DNA of 64,000 bases, taken from contig NZ_CP118164.1 in assembly GCF_028748185.1 (NCBI RefSeq), positions 1,240,001-1,304,000 of the forward strand. Direction: 5' to 3'. The DNA comes from Bremerella sp. P1. Its GTDB lineage: Bacteria > Planctomycetota > Planctomycetia > Pirellulales > Pirellulaceae. Position 1 is the stretch's first letter, and every line of letters starts with the position of its first letter. Made by a program: the position numbers and the translations under genes. The notes below the pieces were generated by a model. It was given only the letters and a program-made list of their open reading frames with translations, made no database searches and was not told the DNA's origin. Positions 12,295 to 20,354 of this stretch are shown piece by piece.

Positions 12295-13692
12295 ATGTCG
12301 TCGCAGCAGGAACTTGTGAAACAACTCAACGACGCCGGCCAAACAGAAATGGCCCAATATCTTGCCGTTTGTGAAGCAGGAATCGCTCAGAAGCTGGCCG
12401 CTCAACTCGAGCAAATCGACTTAGAAGAGCTGGCTGAAATCGCAGGGGAACAAACGTCAGAAGAAAGCCCTCGAGATTACACCAAGCTGCAGCCCCCCAA
12501 AGCCGTCCGTCTAAAAGACCAAGACGATCCGAGCAAAATCGCAGCGGCTCGCGAGGTTGGTGAGCAACTTCTCAAAGAAGGAAAAGTCGCCGCACTACTG
12601 GTCGCCGGCGGCCAAGGCTCGCGTCTAGGATTCGATCACCCCAAAGGCATGTTCCCCGTTGGTCCGGTCACTGGGAATACGCTCTTTCAGATCCACCTGG
12701 AAAAGATCGTTGCTCGCAGTCGTCGCTACGGCAAAGCCATCCCGCTCTACTTGATGACCAGCCCAGCCACGCACGATGAGACGATTGAGTTCCTCGACAA
12801 GCACGATCGCTTCGGCATGGCAAAGGAAGACCTATACATCTTCTGCCAGGGCACCATGCCAGCGATTGACAAGGAAACCAATCAACTGCTGCTCGCTGAG
12901 CCCGATCAATTAGCCCTCAGCCCTGATGGACACGGCGGGATGCTGGCTGCCCTGGTTAAAAGCGGCTGCCTGGAAGACATGAATCAGCGCGGCATCGAGC
13001 AGATCTATTACTTCCAGGTCGATAACCCACTCGCCGACGTGTGCGAACCAGAGTTCCTCGGCTTGCACCATCAGGCCGACAGCGAAATGTCAACGCAGGT
13101 TGTTGCCAAGAAGCTGCCCGAAGAGAAGCTTGGCATCCTGGCCGAACTCGACGGACAACTGCAACTGGTCGAATATAGCGAGCTTCCTGCCGAGCAGGCC
13201 GCCGAAACGATCGAAGACGGAACGTTGAAGCACTGGGCCGGTAACATCGCGGTGCACGGTGTGAAGAAATCGTTCCTGCAGCGCATGTCCACCCAAGCAG
13301 GCAGCTTGCCATGGCACAAAGCGATCAAGAAGGTCCCTTACGTCAGCGCAGCCGGAGATACCATCGCCCCAGAATCACCGAACGCCATTAAGTTCGAGCG
13401 ATTCATCTTCGACCTACTACCCCAAGCCCAGAACCCGATGGTGGTGGAAGTCGATCCCGCTTTGCGATTCGCACCGGTAAAGAATGCCGACGGTGCTCCG
13501 TCCGATACACCTCAAGCCGCCAAGGATGCGCTGTGTGCGGTTCACCGCTCATGGCTGAAGCAATGTGGCGTCGAGTGTGCTGAAGACCGTAAGATAGAGA
13601 TCAGCCCGCTGACCGCCCTCGATGCCGATCAACTCAAGGAAAAGCTGGAATCCCAGCCAGAACTGGCCAAGGCCGACTACATCAACGACTAA
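12295..13692 (+). CDS. UDPGP-type nucleotidyltransferase (UDP-N-acetylglucosamine/UDP-glucose pyrophosphorylase)
   Basis: 465 aa. Makes a UDP-sugar from UTP and a sugar-1-phosphate. The uridylyltransferase signature LLVAGGQGSRLGFDHPKGMFPV is at residues 95-120, followed by GNTLFQIHLEKI, MTSPATHDET, QGTMPAID and SPDGHGGMLAAL. The DGHGG and YYFQVDNPLADVCEP stretches match eukaryotic-like UAP1/AGX. The start at 12295 has GGAGAG 4 nt upstream; a GTG at 12277 would precede the Shine-Dalgarno. It is the first gene of a tight cluster with the guanylyltransferase (10 bp) and ruvX (12 bp). Confidence 0.88.
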   Translation: MSSQQELVKQLNDAGQTEMAQYLAVCEAGIAQKLAAQLEQIDLEELAEIAGEQTSEESPRDYTKLQPPKAVRLKDQDDPSKIAAAREVGEQLLKEGKVAALLVAGGQGSRLGFDHPKGMFPVGPVTGNTLFQIHLEKIVARSRRYGKAIPLYLMTSPATHDETIEFLDKHDRFGMAKEDLYIFCQGTMPAIDKETNQLLLAEPDQLALSPDGHGGMLAALVKSGCLEDMNQRGIEQIYYFQVDNPLADVCEPEFLGLHHQADSEMSTQVVAKKLPEEKLGILAELDGQLQLVEYSELPAEQAAETIEDGTLKHWAGNIAVHGVKKSFLQRMSTQAGSLPWHKAIKKVPYVSAAGDTIAPESPNAIKFERFIFDLLPQAQNPMVVEVDPALRFAPVKNADGAPSDTPQAAKDALCAVHRSWLKQCGVECAEDRKIEISPLTALDADQLKEKLESQPELAKADYIND

Positions 13693-13702
13693 GGAGAGCA
13701 CC

Positions 13703-14779
13703 ATGTTACACGCGATCATTATGGCCGGAGGATCCGGCACGCGTTTCTGGCCTGCCAGTCGAAATCAACAGCCGAAGCAATTGCTGCGGATGACCGGCGA
13801 AGCTTCCATGATCCAGGCAACCTGCAATCGCTTGGGCGACCTGGTACCGAGCGAGCAGCTTTACATCTTCACGGCGAAGCACTTGGTCGATCCGATCGCC
13901 GAGCAACTTCCCAAGGTGCCAAGAAACTCGATCGTGGGCGAACCCCACAAGAGAGACACGGCTCCGTGTATCGGCTTGGCAGCTCTGCTCGTGCAGAAGA
14001 ACGATCCCGACGGCACGATGGTGGTCATGCCGTCGGATCATGTGATCTCGCCCGAGTCGGTCTTTCGCGAATCGATTGAAGCTGCCGTCGCCCTGGTCGA
14101 TGCCCAGCCAGAGCGAATCGTGACGTTTGGTATTCCGCCAACCTACGCGGCCGAGACGTTCGGCTACATCGAACGCGGTACCCCGCTCCCATCGACGTCG
14201 ATCAAAGCCTATGAAGTGGTTCGCTTCCGCGAAAAGCCCAAAGGCAAGGTCGCCGAAGAGTACTTCGATTCTGGTAATTTTTACTGGAACGCCGGGATCT
14301 TCATTTGGAAGGCCAAGACCGTTCTCGACGCATTAAAGAAGAACGAGCCAGAGATGTTCGCTCATCTTGAAAAGATCGCGGACGCTTGGGGAACGGATCA
14401 GCAAGACGCAGTGTTCGACGAGGAATTCGGCGCCATCCAAGGCAAGTCGATCGACTACGCCGTGATGGAGCACCACGAAGAGATCGTCGTCGTTGAGGCA
14501 CCCTTCAACTGGGATGATGTCGGCAACTGGCAAAGCATGGCTCGGCTGCATGGGCAGGACGAATGTGGCAACACCCACCTGGGCGAGGTTCTTGCGATCG
14601 ACTCAAACGGTTGTATCGTTCGCGGAGAAGAGGGGCATTTGATCGTCACTCTGGGCACGCAGGAATTGATTATTGTCCACACGCCAGATGCAACGTTAGT
14701 GGCGGATAAGTCGCGGGAAGAAGACATCCGCAAGGTGGTTAAAAAGCTGGAAGAGGGAGGACTGCGGCACCTTCTGTAA
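13703..14779 (+). CDS. manC: mannose-1-phosphate guanylyltransferase
   Basis: 358 aa. Makes GDP-mannose from GTP and mannose-1-phosphate for polysaccharide or glycan synthesis. N-terminal nucleotide-binding loop HAIIMAGGSGTRFWPASRNQQPKQLL, then VMPSDHVI, FGIPPTYAAETFGYIERG, KPKGKVAEEYFDSGNFYWNAGIF and the C-terminal left-handed helix GCIVRGEEGHLIVTLGTQELIIVHTPDATLV. The bifunctional isomerase (cupin) domain of long ManC proteins is absent. AAGGAGAG lies just upstream of ATG 13703. It is co-transcribed with the UDPGP gene and ruvX. Confidence 0.92.
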   Translation: MLHAIIMAGGSGTRFWPASRNQQPKQLLRMTGEASMIQATCNRLGDLVPSEQLYIFTAKHLVDPIAEQLPKVPRNSIVGEPHKRDTAPCIGLAALLVQKNDPDGTMVVMPSDHVISPESVFRESIEAAVALVDAQPERIVTFGIPPTYAAETFGYIERGTPLPSTSIKAYEVVRFREKPKGKVAEEYFDSGNFYWNAGIFIWKAKTVLDALKKNEPEMFAHLEKIADAWGTDQQDAVFDEEFGAIQGKSIDYAVMEHHEEIVVVEAPFNWDDVGNWQSMARLHGQDECGNTHLGEVLAIDSNGCIVRGEEGHLIVTLGTQELIIVHTPDATLVADKSREEDIRKVVKKLEEGGLRHLL

Positions 14780-14791
14780 TGGCCCGCGATC

Positions 14792-15271
14792 ATGAGCAGC
14801 CAAGTCCCTGAGATTCCGGAAAAAGGGCGCATCGCAGCCGTCGATTATGGCACGGTGCGTATCGGCGTCGCGATCACCGACCCCGACCGGGTGCTGTGCA
14901 GCCCTTTGGAAAACTATAACCGCCGCAGCCCTTCGAAAGATGCCCAGTATTTCAAGGAACTGGCAGAACTAGAGCGAATTGTTCTCTTTGTTGTTGGGCT
15001 GCCGGTTCACATGAGCGGCGACGAGAGCCAGAAGTCTTTCGAAGCACGCCAGTTCGGCAAGTGGCTCTACGAGACCACCAACGTGCCGGTAACGTTCTAC
15101 GACGAACGCTTCACCACGAGCATGGCCAAAGACATGCTGCAAGAGGCAGGCCTTACCAAGAAACGCCGCAAGGCCCGTCTCGATATGCTGTCGGCGCAGA
15201 TCTTATTGACCGCGTTTCTCGAGAACCCTGATCGTGCGTTGGGCAGCATCTCAGGGCTCGAAGATCGCTAA
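14792..15271 (+). CDS. ruvX: RuvX/YqgF-family RNase H-like nuclease
   Basis: 159 aa. YqgF-fold protein linked to Holliday-junction resolution and 16S rRNA 5' processing. Landmarks: AAVDYGTVRIGVAIT (first catalytic Asp), VVGLPVHMSGDESQKS, FYDERFTTSMAKDML (Glu) and RRKARLDMLSAQILL (Asp). Length is standard. Its stop codon interlocks with that of the MFS gene on the other strand (CTAA, TAA on + and TAG on -). Confidence 0.93.
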   Translation: MSSQVPEIPEKGRIAAVDYGTVRIGVAITDPDRVLCSPLENYNRRSPSKDAQYFKELAELERIVLFVVGLPVHMSGDESQKSFEARQFGKWLYETTNVPVTFYDERFTTSMAKDMLQEAGLTKKRRKARLDMLSAQILLTAFLENPDRALGSISGLEDR

Positions 15272-16536
15272 GCTTCGCTCGATGCGAAGTCTTTTCCACT
15301 TCTCGAAGCGACAATCACCAGCAGTAGGCCGATCCCCATGATGATCGCTGAGATCACAAATGGGGCAATGATGTTGAGCTTCAACAGCGGAATCCCCAGG
15401 CCTGAGCCGATGATGCGGGCCAGAGAGTTCACACTTTGACCAATCCCCAGAATACCGCCCTGCTTGTCCGGATCGCTGCGACGAGAAATGAACGAGTTGA
15501 GTGACGGCATCATGAAACCAAAGCCGGCAACGACGATCGCCAGCGAGCCCATCAGAAGCCCAACGGATTGATCTTGTGTGGCCTTCAGAATCAGCAGCAT
15601 ACCAACGGTCATCAAGATACAGCCGAAAGATGCCAAGACCCCTTCGCTTATCTTGCCGGCCACTCGACGCACGATTCCCCCTTGGACCAGCGCCAACGTG
15701 AAACCGATATAGGCATAAGTCAAACAAACCTGGCCGAAAGTAAACGAGAACGGTTGCTCTTGTCCTTTACGACCTTTAAGCAACATCGAGAGCGTTGTCT
15801 CGAAATTCGCAAACGAGAACACCACGACAAACAAGGCGACCAACAGCAACACAATCGACGGGATTGAAAGAGCATCACGCAGACCGGACATCGAAAGATT
15901 CTGCTTCGCCGCCGAAGGGCTATTCACCGAAAGGCTTTCAGGCAACTTGAAATAGGCCAACAGCAACGCAGCCAGGGAAAGTCCCGCCGCGGCAAACCCT
16001 GGAGCCGGCCCTGGGTCGCCTGTGCCACTGGGCACGGCCAGATAGCCAAAGAGTGGGCCGAACGTAAAACCAAGACCGAATGCCATCCCGATCAACGCCA
16101 TCCCCTTGGGACGCTCGGTTAAGGTCGTTGTGTCGGCAATATAGGCCTGAGCTGTGGAGATAGTCGCCCCAGCGATACCAGCACCAATTCGCGACACAAA
16201 CAAGAGCGTCAGCGACTGCATGATCGTGGCTACGCCGAACAGCGAGTAGAAGACAACACTTCCCAGCAGACCGATCATCAACACCGGGCGACGACCGATC
16301 CGGTCGGAAAGCCTTCCCCATAGTGGGGCGAAAATAAACTGCATGGCCGAGAAACTGGCCATCAGCAAACCGATCAGCCAGCCAGCTTCATCCACGACGA
16401 ACTGATCGGCATAAATCGGCAGCAAAGGCAGAACCATGCCGAAGCCCAACAGGTCGATGAAAACCGTCAGGAACACAATGCCCCGGGCCGCTCGATTGCC
16501 TTGCGGACCTTCTGTTTCAACTTGGGCATCTGACAT
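15268..16536 (-). CDS. MFS transporter, TetA-like drug/metabolite exporter
   Basis: 422 aa, about 12 membrane helices. The N-terminal helix GIVFLTVFIDLLGFGMVLPLLP and the loop 2-3 motif GRLSDRIGRRPVLMIGLLGS (MFS motif A) are typical of the TetA/DHA1 group. A central loop (about residues 200-225) separates the two six-helix halves. TetA-like MFS proteins of planctomycetes are not necessarily resistance proteins, and the substrate is not predictable. It is convergent with ruvX with a 4-nt overlap. Confidence 0.88.
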   Translation of the reverse strand: MSDAQVETEGPQGNRAARGIVFLTVFIDLLGFGMVLPLLPIYADQFVVDEAGWLIGLLMASFSAMQFIFAPLWGRLSDRIGRRPVLMIGLLGSVVFYSLFGVATIMQSLTLLFVSRIGAGIAGATISTAQAYIADTTTLTERPKGMALIGMAFGLGFTFGPLFGYLAVPSGTGDPGPAPGFAAAGLSLAALLLAYFKLPESLSVNSPSAAKQNLSMSGLRDALSIPSIVLLLVALFVVVFSFANFETTLSMLLKGRKGQEQPFSFTFGQVCLTYAYIGFTLALVQGGIVRRVAGKISEGVLASFGCILMTVGMLLILKATQDQSVGLLMGSLAIVVAGFGFMMPSLNSFISRRSDPDKQGGILGIGQSVNSLARIIGSGLGIPLLKLNIIAPFVISAIIMGIGLLLVIVASRSGKDFASSEA

Positions 16537-16673
16537 GTACTTCTCCGGCTGGGTATGGGGCGGTGGGATAAAGCTTCCATCTTAATCGGAATCCCCCGTA
16601 CTGCGTTAGGAGGGGCAGCGGGCATTCGCCGACCCGACTGGTCTCGGCATGTCGGACGTTTTATGATTCAACC

Positions 16674-17954
16674 ATGGAACCGACTACCCCCCAACAGCGC
16701 GAAACGTATCGTTGCCACAGCCCTGAGCATCTGGCCGAGTATCAGTTGTCACAGCTGAACGCGATGCTGGCCGAGATTCTCCCGCAGAATAAGTTTTACG
16801 CCGAGAAATTCGCGGACGTGAAGCTGCCTCTGACATCCTTAGATGAGCTCAGCCAACTACCTTTCACGTTCAAAGAAGAGTTGATCGGTAGCCACGAAAG
16901 TGGAGATCTGGCCAATAATCGCACCTACGACGTCGACCAGTACGTCCGCTTTCATCGTACCAGCGGAACACGCGGACGCCCGATGGTGGTGCTCGATACC
17001 GAGACCGACTGGCAGTGGTGGATCGAGGCCTGGCAGTACGTACTCGACGTGGCCGAGGTCAACAGTACGGACCGCTGCTTCTTTGCGTTCAGCTTTGGCC
17101 CCTTCGTCGGGTTCTGGAGTGCCTTTGACGCGGCAACCCACCGGGGGTGTCTGGCGATTCCCAGCGGTGGCCTGAGCACAGCAAGCCGGCTGGAACTGAT
17201 TCAACATAGCCGTGCCACCGTCGTCTTCTGCACGCCGACGTATGCCCTGCACATGGCAGAGGTCGCTCAGCAAAATCACATTCACCTCGACGAACTCGGC
17301 GTGCGATGCCTGATCCTCGCAGGCGAGCCGGGTGGTTCGATTCCGGAAATTCGCGATCGCATCCAGTCCGCCTGGAATGCCAAGGTAATCGACCATAGCG
17401 GTGCCACGGAAGTCGGTCCATGGGGGTTTTCTGACGCCGACCAAACGGGCGTCTACGTCAACGAAGCTTACTTCCTACCGGAGTTCATTTCGGTCGATAC
17501 CGGGACAGCGGCCGCCGAAGGGGAACTTTCAGAACTGATTATCACTACGCTGGGTAGAAACGGTTCGCCAGTGATCCGCTATCGCACCGGCGACCTTGTG
17601 AAGCCACGCTGGAACACCGCCGGCCGCTGCAATTTTGTGCTGCTGGAAGGAGGCGTGCTCGGTCGCACCGATGACATGATGATCATCCGCGGCGTGAATG
17701 TCTTTCCGACCTCGATCGAACAGATCCTCCGTGGCTTTCCCGAAGTGATTGAGTATCGCCTGACGGCTGTAAAGCGAGGCGAAATGGACGCAATTTCCGT
17801 GGAAGTCGAAGACCGTAAACAAGAGCCGGAGCGGATCGCTCAGGAGTTGCAACTGCGACTCGGCCTGAAGGTCGAAGTTCAATTGGTCGAAGCAGGCACC
17901 TTGCCCCGCTTTGAAGGAAAAGGCCGCCGCTTTATCGATTCACGAAAGGGGTAG
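16674..17954 (+). CDS. PaaK-like AMP-forming CoA ligase
   Basis: 426 aa, close to phenylacetate-CoA ligases (about 430). It would activate a carboxylic acid with ATP and CoA. Visible: RTSGTRGRPMVV (phosphate-binding loop), VVFCTPTYALHMAEVA, LILAGEPGGSIPEIRDRI, DHSGATEVGPWGF (adenine region), VIRYRTGDLVKPRW and GRTDDMMIIRGVNVFPTSIEQIL. The catalytic lysine region ends LPRFEGKGRRFIDSR. The acid is unknown and no phenylacetate genes accompany it. The DUF971 gene follows after 5 bp, so the two are co-transcribed. Confidence 0.88.
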   Translation: MEPTTPQQRETYRCHSPEHLAEYQLSQLNAMLAEILPQNKFYAEKFADVKLPLTSLDELSQLPFTFKEELIGSHESGDLANNRTYDVDQYVRFHRTSGTRGRPMVVLDTETDWQWWIEAWQYVLDVAEVNSTDRCFFAFSFGPFVGFWSAFDAATHRGCLAIPSGGLSTASRLELIQHSRATVVFCTPTYALHMAEVAQQNHIHLDELGVRCLILAGEPGGSIPEIRDRIQSAWNAKVIDHSGATEVGPWGFSDADQTGVYVNEAYFLPEFISVDTGTAAAEGELSELIITTLGRNGSPVIRYRTGDLVKPRWNTAGRCNFVLLEGGVLGRTDDMMIIRGVNVFPTSIEQILRGFPEVIEYRLTAVKRGEMDAISVEVEDRKQEPERIAQELQLRLGLKVEVQLVEAGTLPRFEGKGRRFIDSRKG

Positions 17955-17959
17955 CCTGA

Positions 17960-18286
17960 ATGACAGCCCAACCCACTGCTCTTGCCTTGCTGCCTGATGG
18001 ACGTCTGCGGATCGATTGGAGTGACGATACCGTCCGCGTTTACAAGCCACGCGAATTGCGAGAAGCGAGCCCAGACGCGCTGACGCGTGAGAAGAAATCG
18101 CACGAAGCCGAGAAACCGGCCAGCCAACTGACCATCTTGAGCCCAGCCGAGATGGCACCCCTTACCATCAAAGGCATGAATCCGGTCGGTCACTACGCAT
18201 ACCAAATCGTGTTTAGTGACGGCCACGATTCCGGCATCTACCGGTATGAATATCTCTACGAACTCGGCGAGCCGTTGGAAGTTTAA
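17960..18286 (+). CDS. DUF971/GBBH-like N-terminal domain protein
   Basis: 108 aa. Matches the small DUF971 fold related to the N-terminus of gamma-butyrobetaine hydroxylase: LRIDWSDDTVRVYKPRELRE, then VGHYAYQIVFSDGHDSGIYRYEYLYELGE. Such proteins often sit beside iron-sulfur or Mrp genes, and their role is unsettled. It is immediately downstream of the PaaK-like gene. Confidence 0.85.
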   Translation: MTAQPTALALLPDGRLRIDWSDDTVRVYKPRELREASPDALTREKKSHEAEKPASQLTILSPAEMAPLTIKGMNPVGHYAYQIVFSDGHDSGIYRYEYLYELGEPLEV

Positions 18287-18293
18287 CTGGCAG

Positions 18294-18968
18294 CTACACG
18301 TCTAAGTAGAACTCGTGCAGGAACTGGCCCACAAAGTCGCCGTGCAGGTAAACCTGGACACATACGGAGACCAGCATGAAGATCCCCACAACGACCAGGA
18401 AGATACCGTAGGGATTGACCGAAAGTTTTTCGTGCCGGCGAACGACTTGAGTCAGGGCCAATTCCAATTGACGCCAGCCCGAGAAGTCTTGCCGGGGGCC
18501 AACCGATTTGATCAAGACGTTACGCGTCCCGTAGTCTTCTTCCATGATCAAATGCAACTGGAGCGTTGGCAGAAATAGCGATTCGCCTGCCCAGCGAGCA
18601 GAAGGATCAAGGCCATCCGCCACTTCTCGCAAAAGGGGCCGCAGATGCTTAATCGTTGTGTTATAAGCCACGATCCGTGGTCGCCGCGTCAATATGAAGA
18701 AGGCCACCATCAGAAAATAAAGCGTCAGCATCATCAGCCAGGCGTACGGACCATAGACGCTAATCGACCAACTTGGCATCATCAGAGCCAGCGGTCCGAT
18801 CAACGCGAGACCACTTAGACCAATCGACAAGGCCAATGCATCTCGGCCACCTGAAGTGATGAACGGTCCCCTGCGCAAATTGATAAAGCCAATCAGCGCG
18901 AGATAGGCCGCCAGCGGGCAGATGGCAATTGCCAGTCGTACAGGGTCGCCCGTCAAATCGCCGGTCAT
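18294..18968 (-). CDS. membrane protein, unknown function
   Basis: 224 aa. Three to four hydrophobic helices in the first 95 residues (LAIAICPLAAYLALIGFINL, ALALSIGLSGLALIGPLALMM, YAWLMMLTLYFLMVAFFIL), a soluble middle with LFLPTLQLHLIMEEDYGTRNVLI, and a final helix YGIFLVVVGIFMLVSVCVQVYL. No domain is recognised. It may be the last gene of a minus-strand set with the ExbD-like and the 85-aa membrane genes. Confidence 0.65.
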   Translation of the reverse strand: MTGDLTGDPVRLAIAICPLAAYLALIGFINLRRGPFITSGGRDALALSIGLSGLALIGPLALMMPSWSISVYGPYAWLMMLTLYFLMVAFFILTRRPRIVAYNTTIKHLRPLLREVADGLDPSARWAGESLFLPTLQLHLIMEEDYGTRNVLIKSVGPRQDFSGWRQLELALTQVVRRHEKLSVNPYGIFLVVVGIFMLVSVCVQVYLHGDFVGQFLHEFYLDV

Positions 18969-19121
18969 GATCGATTCCCGATAGAGTTTCTTAGGTCGGG
19001 TCTCATTTTAGGTCGCGCCAGCAAGTACGGTCAATCGACCACTTCAGAAGCAAGCAGCATCAGCGGCAAGTCGATAGACAGATTGCCGCCGAGATCTTTG
19101 CCGCAAAAAGTAGAAAATCTT

Positions 19122-19415
19122 CTATGCAACCAGCTCAACATTGGCAATGCCGTGCAGTTTGCACAGGCGAAAAACGTCGGCCAGATGATCAAAGCGGCAA
19201 GCAGATGCCGCAAAAATACGCACATGCGTTTGCTCGCAACGATCGTTACCACACAGCTTTGCGAGCAACTCGGTCAGTGCGATCATCTTGCCGTCGACGA
19301 ACGTTTTGCCCGTCGGCGATAACACCACATCGAGTCGATCTGAAGCCGATGTGCCCGCCAAATGAAAATGTCGAGGTGCGATCATCTCTCTCGTTCGCCA
19401 ATCCCCAAGGGTCAA
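19122..19415 (-). CDS. short ExbD/TolR C-terminal-like protein
   Basis: 97 aa from a TTG, or 87 aa from the ATG at 19385. The sequence DVVLSPTGKTFVDGKMIALTELLAKL then HVRIFAASACRFDHLADVFRLCKLHGIANVELVA follows the periplasmic domain of ExbD/TolR (strand, DG-turn, helix, strand, helix, final beta strand). The N-terminal membrane helix that anchors ExbD is missing. It could be a degenerate ExbD or a free-standing periplasmic-type domain; no export signal is seen. Membrane-protein genes lie on both sides on the same strand. Confidence 0.5.
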   Translation of the reverse strand: MTLGDWRTREMIAPRHFHLAGTSASDRLDVVLSPTGKTFVDGKMIALTELLAKLCGNDRCEQTHVRIFAASACRFDHLADVFRLCKLHGIANVELVA

Positions 19416-19530
19416 GTTACCAATGTGTTTAGGACCCGAAGTTTGCCTGAGAAGTTCACTTGGCGTCTGCCAAAAAGCTACTTCCTCACTTCGAGATTCA
19501 GCCGTTAGTGCACTTTATGTGCCAATGAAA

Positions 19531-19788
19531 CTAGCTACGGCTGAGAACCTGACCCTCAATGATTGTCGGACGAACTCCTTGTTCCTTGGAATGTTGTTTG
19601 TGAATCGTCGATCTGCCAAAAATGCCTTGGAAGAACGATCGAGCCGCCTCACTTGCCATCCTGGCCAGTAGCATTACCGCCCCTACCGCTGCCATCAGTA
19701 AGGTCACACCTATTGCCACAAATGCGGAAATAGCGGCGGCAATGAGCCAAATCATGGTCTCTACGACGCTGGGCTGTCGGTAGTTCAT
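19531..19788 (-). CDS. small membrane protein, unknown
   Basis: 85 aa. One long hydrophobic stretch, MIWLIAAAISAFVAIGVT continuing LLMAAVGAVMLL, probably two short helices, then a basic tail. No family is recognised and no strong Shine-Dalgarno is seen. It lies upstream of the ExbD-like gene on the same strand. Confidence 0.42.
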   Translation of the reverse strand: MNYRQPSVVETMIWLIAAAISAFVAIGVTLLMAAVGAVMLLARMASEAARSFFQGIFGRSTIHKQHSKEQGVRPTIIEGQVLSRS

Positions 19789-20102
19789 GGTTCTAGATTA
19801 CTTTCTTGAATCCCTAATCAGCGATACGTGAAGTTCTGATGCTACTTCGCGAGAATCGTTTCGATCTTGGTCAAAAAGTCAATCCAGACCTATGGGCTGC
19901 GGGACACAGAACATCGATAAGTGTGTGCCGCCCAACTGTTTGGCATCAATCCACTTGTGATTCCCTGCCGGGGGTGTCACAATGCGACTCGTTGCCAACG
20001 CCCAGCAATATAGCACCGCACCACCGGTTTGGGTTACTAGGTGAGCAATAAATTCTCACTTTTTACCAGAAAACCAACATGGCGGCGGTTACTCTCCCAT
20101 TA
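19789..20102. other. intergenic region upstream of tRNA-Leu
   Basis: 314 bp with no supported gene. It must hold the tRNA promoter, but no clean -35/-10 pair is recognised, and no repeat or strong hairpin is seen. Confidence 0.5.
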
Positions 20103-20188
20103 GGCCGAGTGGCGGAACTGGCAGACGCACAGGACTTAAAATCCTGCGAGGGGTAACCCTCGTGCGGGTTCGATCCCCGCCTCGGCCA
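20103..20188 (+). tRNA. tRNA-Leu (anticodon UAA)
   Basis: The acceptor stem GGCCGAG (20103-20109) pairs perfectly with CTCGGCC (20181-20187), with A73 as the leucine discriminator. Anticodon stem CAGGA/TCCTG with loop CTTAAAA gives anticodon TAA. A long variable arm (GCGAGGGGTAACCCTCGTG region) marks a class II tRNA, and the T-arm is GCGGG-TTCGATC-CCCGC. CCA is not fully encoded. Its 3' half is the attachment site of the island. Confidence 0.97.
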
Positions 20189-20190
20189 CT
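20135..20190 (+). repeat. attL (tRNA-Leu 3' half)
   Basis: 56 bp identical to 38363-38418. It begins at the C before TTAAAATCCTGCG in the anticodon loop and ends two bases past the discriminator, so the tRNA stays intact after integration. Confidence 0.95.
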
Positions 20191-20195
20191 ACGTC

Positions 20196-20239
20196 AAAGC
20201 CCGTCAAGAAACGCCCAAAAGCCTTTCCTGACGGGCTTT
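20196..20239. terminator. inverted repeat next to attL, terminator-like
   Basis: AAAGCCCGTCA (20196-20206) pairs with TGACGGGCTTT (20229-20239), extended by GAAA/TTTC. It lies between the tRNA and the end of the integrase gene and could end transcription from either side. Confidence 0.5.
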
Positions 20240-20318
20240 ACGCATTTCCAGGCTCCGCAGATCTCCCACGAGCCAGAACGCCAGGAGACGCCAAGGAACG
20301 CCACCAAACGGCACGAGG

Positions 20319-20341
20319 TTGTGCAAACCACTGTGCGAACC
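20319..20341 (+). repeat. left pair of 11-bp tandem repeats (candidate integrase arm sites)
   Basis: TTGTGCAAACC (20319) and CTGTGCGAACC (20331), 12 bp apart. The same word with the same step recurs near the right end at 38278 and 38290. Confidence 0.5.
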
Positions 20342-20354
20342 AAAGCAACACCCC

